A DNA stretch of 64,000 nucleotides from assembly GCF_900100045.1 (NCBI RefSeq), contig NZ_FNEA01000001.1, positions 106,089 through 170,088 of the forward strand, written 5' to 3'. The position numbers and the translations under genes are program-made. Positions 57,901 to 64,000 of the stretch are shown here, piece after piece. Within the stretch, counting starts at the first letter, position 1; the number at the start of each line of letters is the position of its first letter. Source of the DNA: Paracoccus denitrificans. Lineage in GTDB: Bacteria; Pseudomonadota; Alphaproteobacteria; Rhodobacterales; Rhodobacteraceae. The notes beneath the pieces were generated by a model. It was not told the DNA's origin. It made no database searches and saw nothing but the letters and a program-made list of their open reading frames with translations.

Positions 57901-60281
57901 AGCACCGGCAGCAGGCTGCGGCGCAGGTTGTCGACGATGCGGAACCGCGCCAGCGCGTCCAGCCCGTTGCGCGGGTCCAGCAGATAGGGCAGCAACTGCC
58001 AGTCGCCGCGCGCCCAGCGATGCTGGCGCGACAGGTCCACGTCGAAGCGCTTGGGATATTCCTCGATGAAGTTCACGTCGGTCGCCAGCGCCGCGTGCAG
58101 CCAGGCGCCCTCGATCAGGTCGTGGCTGAGGACCGAGTTCTCGCGGATGCCTTCCTGCGCGGCGGCGGCGAAGGCATCGACGTCGTAGATGCCCTTGCCG
58201 GTATAGGTGCCCTGGCCGAACAGATCCTGGTAAAGATCCGAGACGGTGAAGACATAGGGATCGAGCCCCTTGTCCTGCGACAGGATGCGCTGGAAGGGCG
58301 AGGTCTGGCGGCCGTGCTTCAAGAGCGAGGTGACGCGCGGCTGGATCAGCCCGTGGCCGCGGGTGATGCGCCGCAGCGCCGGGTCATGGACGGGGCGGTT
58401 GACCGGATGCGCCATCATGCCGACCAGCATGCGCACGGTGTCGCGCGGCATGCGGGTATCGGCGTCCAGCGTCACGACATAGCGGATGCCCTCGGGCGGG
58501 CGCGGCCCGGTGTCGACGAAGCTGGTGTCCGCGCTGCCGCGCAGCAGCGCGTTCAGCTCGACCAGCTTGCCGCGCTTGCGCTCCCACCCCATCCAGACGC
58601 CTTCGGCCTCGTTCCACTGCCGCCGGCGGTGCAGCAGGTAGAAGCGCCGGCCGGTATGGGCATATTTCGCGGCCAGCGCGGCGATGCCCTGCCGGGCATA
58701 GGCCAGCAGTTCCGCGTCGCGCGGCGTCGTCTCCTCGGCCGCGTCGGTGAAATCGGTGAGCAGCGCGAAACTCAGCGCGGGGTCGGGATTGGCGAGGTAA
58801 TGCACCTCGAGATTGCTCAGCAGGTCGTCGATGGTGTCGAGGCCGGTCAGCAGGCAGGGAATGGCGACCAGCGTGGCATGGTCCGGCGGGATGCCGTCCT
58901 TGAATCCATAGGCAGGCAGTTGCGCCGGCGCGATCAGCCGGCTGGCGACGAAACGCAAGAGCGCCAGCCCGGCATCCAGGAATGCGGCCAGCGACAGCAC
59001 GATCAGCGTGGCGGCCAGGAAGCCGCCTGTCTGCGCCGGCACATAGGCCAGGCACAGGGCGACGGTCAGCACCATCAGCGCGGCCAGAGGCACGACCAGG
59101 CACAGGATGCCGCGGCGGCGCGTCAGCCGCGCCAGACGCTCGCGCCAGACCGGACGATAGCCGCAATCGCCCTCGAACCGCGCCGCGTCCTCGCCCAGCA
59201 GCACGACCGAGACCGGGATGCCGCGCCGCCCGGCTGCCGCAAGCGCCCGCTCGGCCACCTCGGGCTCGGTCAGGGCGGAATGGCGCGCGATCATCTCGAT
59301 GCGGTTGCGGATCTCGTTGCGGGTCTGGGGGGCCAGGCGCTGGTGGTCGGGGTCTTCGCGCAGGATGGCCTCGGTGCGGCTGGTGGCCTCGAACCATTCG
59401 CGCCAGTTGATGTCGTCCAGCCGCTTCAGGGCGCGGATGATATGGGCGGCGGTGACGTTGTTCGCGGTCTGGCGCGTCTGTTCGCCGGCCAGCACCTGCT
59501 CGGCGGTCCGGCCCTGTTCGGCAAGCCGGCGGGCAAGCTGCTCGGTTATGGCATGGGCGCGGTCCAGCCCCGCATGCACGCGATAGATCACCTGCGCGAC
59601 AAAGGCCGGGTTCTGCAAGGCCGGGCCGGGCACCGCCTGGTCGAAATCCGCGGGCCCCGGCTCGTCCCGGGCCATCAGCCGGTCCATGGCGGCATTTGCC
59701 TCGCGCCGGCCGCGGCGGGCATGCTCGGTCTCTTCGCTCAGCCGCAGCATGCGCAGCAGCAACGCATAGCGCAGCATCGAGGGCAGCGACCACAGCTCGC
59801 CGATGGTCAGCCAGTCGACTTGCTGCGCCCCGGCGATGAAATCGGCAAAGCTGCGCTCGCGCAGGTCGCCGTCGGTCATCGCGGCATAGTCCCAGGCCAG
59901 CGCCAGCACCCGCGGGATCGGCTCGGCGACCGGCTGGAAACGGCCGCGCGGCAACGAGCGCAGGAAGGCCGGGCTGAGGTCGCGGGTCAGGTGGCGATAG
60001 GTCTCGGCGATGGTGTGGTAGTTGTCCAGCAGCCAGCGGGTGGCGGTGGTGATATGCTCGCTCTCGGCATCGGCCCTGAGCGCGGCCTGATAAAGTGCGC
60101 GCTGGTCCCGTGCCGCCTGCGCCAGATCGAAGCGGGCGGCGCGGGGATCGAAGCCCGGGGCCTGAAGCCGCTCTAGCCGAAGGACCGTGCGCCCGGCCGC
60201 CTCGAAGACCGAGGCCGCGGTCGCCCCCGTTCCTGTCCCGCCGCCGTCCCGGGCTGCGTCCAGGGCCCCATCTGGCTGCAT
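51942..60281 (-). CDS. Cyclic beta-1,2-glucan synthase-like giant membrane protein (NdvB/ChvB type)
   Basis: A 2779-residue protein, close in length to rhizobial NdvB/ChvB (~2800). Membrane segments lie at about residues 395-450, 785-840 and 910-960. They enclose a glycosyltransferase (GT84-type) domain with the metal-site motif TLDADTRMP near residue 605 and QHRWARGDW near 757. The C-terminal third is a GH94 phosphorylase-like domain with YGFRDQLQDTSAML near residue 2347 and GGDWNDGMNRVG near 2487; in NdvB this part controls chain length. It would make periplasmic cyclic glucans for osmotic adaptation. GGAGG lies 7 nt before the ATG. No frameshift is seen. Confidence 0.9.
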   Translation of the reverse strand: MQPDGALDAARDGGGTGTGATAASVFEAAGRTVLRLERLQAPGFDPRAARFDLAQAARDQRALYQAALRADAESEHITTATRWLLDNYHTIAETYRHLTRDLSPAFLRSLPRGRFQPVAEPIPRVLALAWDYAAMTDGDLRERSFADFIAGAQQVDWLTIGELWSLPSMLRYALLLRMLRLSEETEHARRGRREANAAMDRLMARDEPGPADFDQAVPGPALQNPAFVAQVIYRVHAGLDRAHAITEQLARRLAEQGRTAEQVLAGEQTRQTANNVTAAHIIRALKRLDDINWREWFEATSRTEAILREDPDHQRLAPQTRNEIRNRIEMIARHSALTEPEVAERALAAAGRRGIPVSVVLLGEDAARFEGDCGYRPVWRERLARLTRRRGILCLVVPLAALMVLTVALCLAYVPAQTGGFLAATLIVLSLAAFLDAGLALLRFVASRLIAPAQLPAYGFKDGIPPDHATLVAIPCLLTGLDTIDDLLSNLEVHYLANPDPALSFALLTDFTDAAEETTPRDAELLAYARQGIAALAAKYAHTGRRFYLLHRRRQWNEAEGVWMGWERKRGKLVELNALLRGSADTSFVDTGPRPPEGIRYVVTLDADTRMPRDTVRMLVGMMAHPVNRPVHDPALRRITRGHGLIQPRVTSLLKHGRQTSPFQRILSQDKGLDPYVFTVSDLYQDLFGQGTYTGKGIYDVDAFAAAAQEGIRENSVLSHDLIEGAWLHAALATDVNFIEEYPKRFDVDLSRQHRWARGDWQLLPYLLDPRNGLDALARFRIVDNLRRSLLPVLLMLAGLVALIGLPHADALFWLGLLGVSVGLSQLLGWLMGLMPRQSGVARLRHMLVIGNELVDQITAFMMRLTLLPQMAWSMVDATVRSLCRVYVSRRRLLEWTTTEAVASRAHETLPAYLGLMRGGLALAVGFVALVAMLRPENLAPALVLGVLWLGAPLIAWVSARPIEHEGARPLTAEERLEWRAEARLIWRFFETFVDERTHHLPPDNYQDDPQPKLAERTSPTNIGLYLLSTATAHEFRWITLGEALDRIEATLSTIEGLERHYGHLYNWYATDSLQPLGTRYVSAVDSGNLAGHLITLSSTLKEWARNPALYLLPDLSGAVDILSLMRRLHAAIPRERRSLNPLRDRIEERIAGLWLGMARTEAPHLASLHVQGHARAAANLQVLIQGLFAEIPTDAARELDWWASRLVATCDRMESLGRIDPEEVAVSARRMAALAERARAFAFQMDFGFLYDPERQLLAIGYNCNEGTPDLSFYDLLASEARLASLFAIAKGDLPTEHWNRLGRPMTVMPYGSTLVSWSGSMFEYLMAPLVMDEPPGSILYSSCDVAVEAQIRDGWRAGRPWGVSESAYNARDAQMNYQYYAFGVPELALRRWLRDDQVVAPYASFIAAAFRPRSALRNLRRLAGLGARGEYGFFDAVDFTPSRLPQGRKCAVVRSIMAHHQGMSLIAIANCLMDGLHRIRFNADPVIESVSTLLQQKTPREVSPLLRETLRRRLPLPSELGQTEIVEVADAASAPHTVAVMSNGRLSMLLDASGAGRLRMDGTAITRWRPDPAADAWGEFLFIRDLASGRWWSATAAPGFDPEIGYAARLFDYKANFVALGDGIHCETEVILSDDLDARGARVKLRNLSDRPRQLALTSYGEIVLDQNDADRAHTAFSRMFVATEAQPERGRIFARRNKRNPHDPDRHLMHLSAGAGVPDAAATDRRSFVGRGRSIRAPQALDDPGPPAEVAAGESYTLDPIFSLTRRLTVDPGKEAVVTFWTVAAASREALEEAHLHLTDEGAYDNEHQMAWTRSQVQLHHASITPDEAALFRRYAALLVYPNQMLASQVRHVMGPQSALWPMSVSGDNPIMVLRINDPDLMPVARQAIRMQEYLRMRGLECDLVILNEQRVSYAAHLHEALNNLCHSMQLLHSRPSVFAVDANGLSAETRDTLLAVARVVIHAQNGSLAGQIQRLEAAELRRGIARPPARPLQRPALRSDFPAEDLHFWNGTGGFDAQGNYLVRLRHGQTTPNPWINVVARSDFGFHISAEGAGFTWSANSRDHQLTPWSNDAVGNPPGEGILIRDLGTGAIHTPYAALSSQREALYQCRHGAGFSEFAAWSGELEIAALHSLTPDAPLRVIGLRLTNHGTRRLTLDVAQFLEPVMGGARAKTAPYLQLRYLPEARAVECENPYSIDYAGQRMILSVDREVTGLCLSRLIWQGRNRDAGLPAWFDATLSRRFVHRHDGDPVMMLETRIEIEPGESQGVTFRLAAAPGDAAAPLLARTETARQAATGQTDHWQHIFGRLQVQTPDPAFDLMVNRWLPYQAIACRIRARSAFYQASGAYGFRDQLQDTSAMLVYDPALARAQLLEAGSRQFPEGDVQHWWLPGTGAGVRTMIADDVVWLGHALARYVEVTGDRSVLDEPLPFILGRALEPGEHDAFFTPETSDRDATLYEHAALALELAITRTGERGLPLFLGGDWNDGMNRVGAAGRGQSIWMGWFLAQTIAMMAPLAEARGEEERAKRWRAHAAKLSRALDRHGWDGGWYLRGIYDDGTPLGSAQSEECRIDSIAQSWSVISGAGRKDRRNPALDAALEHLLDEDGMLLRLFTPPFADAPQDPGYIKGYPPGVRENGGQYTHAAIWMVQALCMAGRADDAWRVFRLLNPITHASDAATLQVYRGEPYVVAADVYGAEEKTGRAGWTWYTGSAGWLHRVAVEHILGLRIRDGERLEVAPALPSHWPGFRASVMIGTHRHEVEVTRDQTGTPQIRIG

Positions 60282-60463
60282 GGCTCGGCCTCCGTCCGGT
60301 CCTCCCGGGGTAGAAAGGGCCGGGGCGGCGGCACGGTTCCCAAAAACCTGAACGGCCGGGCCATCGGGCGGGGCGCCATCACGGATCTGACACCGTCCCG
60401 CCGCATCGCTGTCATCTGCCCGGCCTAAAGCGGCGGCATCGCGACGACAAAGGATTTAGAACC

Positions 60464-61819
60464 ATGCGCCTTGGCCTTGCCCTGCTTGCCTGCACCATCG
60501 CCGCCCCCGTTGCCCCTGCCGCCCTTGCCGAAGAGGTCTTTCCGTCCCGGCTTGCGGGTCATGCGGTCCTGCCCGCCTTTACCATGATCCCGCCGCCGGC
60601 GGATGCGCCGCGCGACCTGTGGCTTTCGGGCCGCTTTACCGGCGCGGCGCGCAACGACGCGCCGATGTCGGTCGAGGGCGACACCGGCCCGGCCTATGGC
60701 AGCCACAAGACCGGCATCGCGCTGCCTTTCCTGGGCCAGCCGGTGCAGGGCATGTCGGGATTTGCGATGAACCGCGCCGAGGACGGCAGCTGGTTCACCC
60801 TGACCGACAACGGCTTCGGGACCAAGGCGAACAGCCCCGACGCCATGCTGTTCCTGCACCGCATGCAGCCGGATTTCGTCGCCGGCACGGTCGAGCGGCT
60901 GGAGACCGTGTTCCTGCGCGACCCCGACCGCAAGGTGCCCTTCCGCATCGCCAACGAGACAACCGAGAGCCGCTATCTGACCGGCGCCGATTTCGATCCC
61001 GAAAGCATCCAGTATCTGGATGGCGAGATCTGGATCGGCGACGAGTTCGGCCCCTATATCCTGCGCGTGGCGATGGACGGGCGGGTGCTGTCGGTGCATC
61101 CGACCATGCTGGAGGGCAGGGCGCTGGCCGGCCCCGACACGCCCGGCGTCTCGGTGCCCGCGCAGCCCGGCCGCGATTTCCGCGTCCAGCGCTCGGGCGG
61201 CTACGAGGGAATGGCGCTGCAACCTGGCACCGGCCTGCTGTGGGCGATGCTGGAAAAGCCATTGCTGGGCGATGACGGCCAGCCCGAGGGCGATTTCCTG
61301 CGGGTGATGACCTTCGACACCGGCAAGGCCGACTGGACCGGCGACAGCTATCGCTTCAAGCTGTCCGAGGGCGCCACCGCCATCGGCGATTTCAATTTCA
61401 TCGACGAGACCCGCGCCCTGGTGATCGAGCGCGACAACGGCGAGGGCGACGCCGCCCGCGCCTGCCCCGAGGGCGAGGCGGACCTGTCGGCCTGCTACCC
61501 ATTGCCCGCACGGGTAAAGCGGGTGGTGCTGGTCGATACCGCCAGCCCGGATGCCGAGGGCTATCTGCGCCGCATCGGCCATGTCGACCTGCTGGACATC
61601 GCCGACCCGGACGGCAAGGCGCTGCCGGACCTTTCGCCCGAGGAAGGGAGTTTCACCTTTCCCTTCTTCACCATCGAGGACGTGGCGCGGGTCGACGACA
61701 GCCACATCATGCTGGCCAATGACAACAACCTGCCCTTTTCGGGCGGGCGGCGCATCGGTGCGGCGGCGGATAACGAATTCATCCTGCTTTCGGTGCCGGA
61801 ACTGCTGGCGGCGCAATAA
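60464..61819 (+). CDS. Secreted phytase-like esterase-family protein
   Basis: A 451-residue protein of the esterase-like phytase family (beta-propeller type). Residues 1-22 form a signal peptide ending in ALA. Motifs include GMSGFAMNRAEDGSWFTLTDNGFG near residue 87, FDPESIQYLDGEIWIGDEFGPYILRV and YEGMALQPGTGLLWAMLEKPL. It probably hydrolyses phosphate or carboxylic esters in the periplasm; the substrate is unknown. AGGA precedes the ATG. It is divergent from the glucan synthase gene. Confidence 0.85.
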   Translation: MRLGLALLACTIAAPVAPAALAEEVFPSRLAGHAVLPAFTMIPPPADAPRDLWLSGRFTGAARNDAPMSVEGDTGPAYGSHKTGIALPFLGQPVQGMSGFAMNRAEDGSWFTLTDNGFGTKANSPDAMLFLHRMQPDFVAGTVERLETVFLRDPDRKVPFRIANETTESRYLTGADFDPESIQYLDGEIWIGDEFGPYILRVAMDGRVLSVHPTMLEGRALAGPDTPGVSVPAQPGRDFRVQRSGGYEGMALQPGTGLLWAMLEKPLLGDDGQPEGDFLRVMTFDTGKADWTGDSYRFKLSEGATAIGDFNFIDETRALVIERDNGEGDAARACPEGEADLSACYPLPARVKRVVLVDTASPDAEGYLRRIGHVDLLDIADPDGKALPDLSPEEGSFTFPFFTIEDVARVDDSHIMLANDNNLPFSGGRRIGAAADNEFILLSVPELLAAQ

Positions 61820-61949
61820 GCCGGTCGGGGTGGGGCGGCGGATGACGTAGTTTTTCTAATGCCTCACGCCTGAACATTCTCCTTTGCGGCGGGGCGGCCG
61901 GCTGCCCTACCACTGGGTGGACAAACGCCCGCGCAGAGGAGGCCGCGAC

Positions 61950-62867
61950 ATGACACCCCGCATGGTTCTTGAAGGCATCTACACCCCGGTGATCACGCCG
62001 TTCGGGGCCGATGGCTCGATCGATTTCGACGCCTTGGCCGATCTGGTCGAGCGGCTGGTGGCGGCGGGCGTCCATGGCCTGATCTCGGGCGGCTCGACCG
62101 GCGAGAACTATGCCGAGACCGTCGAGGAACGGCTGGAGCTGGCCCGCTTCATCACCGAGCGCGCCGATGGCCGGCTGCCGGTCATCGTCGGCACCGGCGC
62201 CATGCGCACCCCCGATAGCGTCGCGCTGGCCCAGGGCGCGCGCGAGATGGGCGCCGATGCGATCCTGCTGGGCACGCCGCCCTATTCGGTGCCGACCGAG
62301 GCCGAGAATGCCGCCAATGCACTGGAGATCGACCGCGCCGCCGACCTGCCGGTCATCCTTTACAACTACCCCGGCCGCATGGGCGTCAGCATGGGGCGCG
62401 AGTTCCTGGACATCGTCAGCCAGTCCCCGAACGTCATCGGCATCAAGGAAAGCTCGGGCGACGTGAACCGCATCCACACGCTGGCCTGCGACTATCCGCA
62501 GATCCAGATGAGCTGCGGCATGGACGACCAGGCACTGGAGTTCTTTGCCTGGGGCGCGCGCAGCTGGATCTGCGCCGGCTCGAACTTCCTGCCCGAGGAG
62601 CATGTGGCGCTGTATGAAGCCTGCGCCGTGCGCGGCGATTTCGCCACCGGCCGCCGGATCATGACCGCGATGATGCCGCTGATGGGCGTGCTGGAGCAGG
62701 GCGGCAAGTTCATCCAATGCGTCAAGCACGGGGTCGAGACCACCGGGCTGCGCGCCGGCCCGATGCGCCCGCCGCTGCAAGGGCTGAACGACGGCGAAAA
62801 GGTCGAGCTGGAAGCCGTCATCGCAACGCTGAAAACCGCCGTCCAGGCCATTGTCGAGGGGAAGTGA
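61950..62867 (+). CDS. DapA-family (dihydrodipicolinate synthase-like) aldolase/lyase
   Basis: A 305-residue pyruvate-type class I aldolase of the N-acetylneuraminate lyase/DapA family. The GGSTGEN motif, Tyr138 in LYNYPGR and the Schiff-base Lys166 in GIKESSGD are spaced as in DapA (28 residues apart). AGAGGAGG lies 7 nt before the ATG. The next gene, an aldehyde dehydrogenase, begins 1 nt after the stop, so a catabolic aldolase or dehydratase is more likely than lysine synthesis. The substrate is not identifiable here. Confidence 0.85.
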   Translation: MTPRMVLEGIYTPVITPFGADGSIDFDALADLVERLVAAGVHGLISGGSTGENYAETVEERLELARFITERADGRLPVIVGTGAMRTPDSVALAQGAREMGADAILLGTPPYSVPTEAENAANALEIDRAADLPVILYNYPGRMGVSMGREFLDIVSQSPNVIGIKESSGDVNRIHTLACDYPQIQMSCGMDDQALEFFAWGARSWICAGSNFLPEEHVALYEACAVRGDFATGRRIMTAMMPLMGVLEQGGKFIQCVKHGVETTGLRAGPMRPPLQGLNDGEKVELEAVIATLKTAVQAIVEGK

Positions 62868-62868
62868 G

Positions 62869-64000
62869 ATGACCGATCTGCTGACCACCGAAGAATACAA
62901 GTCCATCGCCGCCGGTCTGGCTTTCCCGAAGCTGGCCTTCATCGATGGGGAGTTCCGCCCCGCGGCCTCGGGCAAGACCTTCACCACGACCAACCCGGCG
63001 ACGGGCGATGCGCTGGCCGAGATCGCCGCCTGCGGCGCGCAGGATGTTGACGCCGCCGTTGCCGCCGCCCGCGCCGCTTTCGAGGACGGGCGCTGGTCGC
63101 GTCTCCATCCGGGTGAGCGGAAGGAAACGCTGCTGCGCCTCGCCGCGCTGATGCAGGAAAACGCCCGCGAACTGGCGGTGCTGGAAAGCCTCGACGCCGG
63201 CAAGACCATCTTCGACTGCGAAACCGTGGACGTGCCCGAGACGATCCATGTCATCAAGTGGCATGCCGAACTGATCGACAAGATCTACGACCAGGTCTCG
63301 CCCGCATCCGACAACCACATCGCCATGGTGGTGCGCGAGCCGGTGGGCGTGGTCGGGCTGGTGCTGCCCTGGAACTTTCCGCTGCTGATGCTGGCCTGGA
63401 AGATCGGCCCGGCGCTGGCTGCCGGCTGTTCGGTGGTGATGAAGCCCGCGGGCGAGACGACGCTGACCGCGCTGCGCGTGGCGGAACTGGCCGCCGAGGC
63501 CGGGCTGCCGGCGGGGGTGCTGAACATCGTCACCGGCTCGGGCCGCGAGGTGGGCGAGCCGCTGGGCCGGCACCCCGATGTCGACATGGTCAGCTTCACC
63601 GGCTCGACCGTGACGGGCCGGCGGTTCCTGAACTATTCCGCCGACAGCAACCTGAAAGAGGTCGTGCTGGAACTGGGCGGCAAGAACCCCTGCGTGGTGC
63701 TGGACGATGCCGAGGACTTGGAGGCGGTGGCGGCGCATGTCGTCAACGGCGCCTTCTGGAACATGGGACAGAACTGCTCGGCCGGCTCGCGGCTGATCGT
63801 GCAGCGCGGCATCAAGGACCGGCTGCTGGAGAAGGTGCGCGAAGAGGCCGCCGGCTGGCTGGTCGGCGATCCGCTGGATCCGGCGAACCGCGTCGGCCCG
63901 CTTGTCTCGAAGGCGCATTTCGACAAGGTCAGCAGCTATCTGGACGCGGCGAAATCGGAAAACGTGCTGGTCGGCGGCAATGTCGTCAGCCCCGGCTTCA
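62869..64000 (+). CDS. NAD(P)-dependent aldehyde dehydrogenase (3' end cut by the window)
   Basis: The first 377 residues of an aldehyde dehydrogenase that runs off the right edge. Landmarks are LPWNFPLLMLAWKIGPALAAG, FTGSTVTGR, the general-base Glu268 in LELGGKN and the catalytic Cys303 in GQNCSAGS. It resembles aldehyde dehydrogenases of the PuuC/betaine aldehyde type. It is co-transcribed with the DapA-family gene, suggesting the pair converts a sugar acid, hydroxyproline-type or amine-derived intermediate to a 2-oxoacid semialdehyde and then oxidises it. Confidence 0.88.
   Translation, partial: MTDLLTTEEYKSIAAGLAFPKLAFIDGEFRPAASGKTFTTTNPATGDALAEIAACGAQDVDAAVAAARAAFEDGRWSRLHPGERKETLLRLAALMQENARELAVLESLDAGKTIFDCETVDVPETIHVIKWHAELIDKIYDQVSPASDNHIAMVVREPVGVVGLVLPWNFPLLMLAWKIGPALAAGCSVVMKPAGETTLTALRVAELAAEAGLPAGVLNIVTGSGREVGEPLGRHPDVDMVSFTGSTVTGRRFLNYSADSNLKEVVLELGGKNPCVVLDDAEDLEAVAAHVVNGAFWNMGQNCSAGSRLIVQRGIKDRLLEKVREEAAGWLVGDPLDPANRVGPLVSKAHFDKVSSYLDAAKSENVLVGGNVVSPGF

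Noticed and set aside
60330..60350. GGAACC on the - strand as an extracytoplasmic stress promoter for the glucan synthase
   Set aside because: The -35-like sequence lacks a matching CGTT or similar -10 at 16-17 bp.

Overview
The window is a high-GC bacterial chromosome segment. Its gene families and their arrangement point to an alphaproteobacterium of the Rhodobacteraceae, most likely Paracoccus; this is an inference from gene content, not a database match. Genes are tightly packed with many 4-nt ATGA overlaps. I saw no tRNA, rRNA, insertion sequence, CRISPR array or prophage.

Region 1 (1-16568) is a phenylacetate catabolic island. It holds paaE, an extra PaaA/PaaC-like ferritin-fold protein and paaZ on the + strand, and an aadA-like nucleotidyltransferase and a TetR (PaaR-type) regulator on the - strand. 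These are followed by a paaG-paaI-paaK operon (-) divergent from paaN, a complete five-gene LivJHMGF-type ABC importer and a fused enoyl-CoA hydratase/3-hydroxyacyl-CoA dehydrogenase. Together they would import and activate phenylacetate, epoxidise and isomerise the ring, open it and begin beta-oxidation. A palindrome between paaG and paaN is the likely PaaR operator.

Region 2 (16612-19571) holds a DAHP synthase gene (-), 5-formyltetrahydrofolate cyclo-ligase (+), an FMN reductase (+) and a 65-residue Cys-rich protein (-). The DAHP synthase leader is the most striking element in the window. It encodes a 22-codon peptide with consecutive Phe-Tyr-Trp-Phe codons, followed by mutually exclusive antiterminator and terminator hairpins, which is a textbook attenuator sensing all three aromatic amino acids.

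Region 3 (19884-31594) is a complete phosphonate system: phnCDE1E2, phnF (-), and phnG-H-I-J-K-L-N with phnM. A 2H-phosphoesterase (DUF1045) lies antisense between phnN and phnM. A perfect PhnF-type inverted repeat sits in the phnF/phnG gap.

Region 4 (31639-44356) contains an AhpD-type peroxidase with an ECF41 sigma factor and its matching promoter, then a sugar ABC operon (isomerase, oxidoreductase, ATPase, permease, binding protein) under a divergent LacI regulator with a palindromic operator. It ends with dctA divergent from dctB-dctD. This DctD lacks the GAFTGA loop needed to contact sigma-54.

Region 5 (44353-51890) has a nucleotidyltransferase-fold protein preceded by two look-alike inverted repeats, cbiZ, a branched-chain 2-oxoacid dehydrogenase operon (bkdA1-A2-B-lpdV) and its Lrp-family regulator. 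Region 6 (51942-64000) has a 2779-residue cyclic beta-1,2-glucan synthase-like protein, a secreted phytase-like esterase, a DapA-family aldolase and the start of an aldehyde dehydrogenase cut by the window edge.
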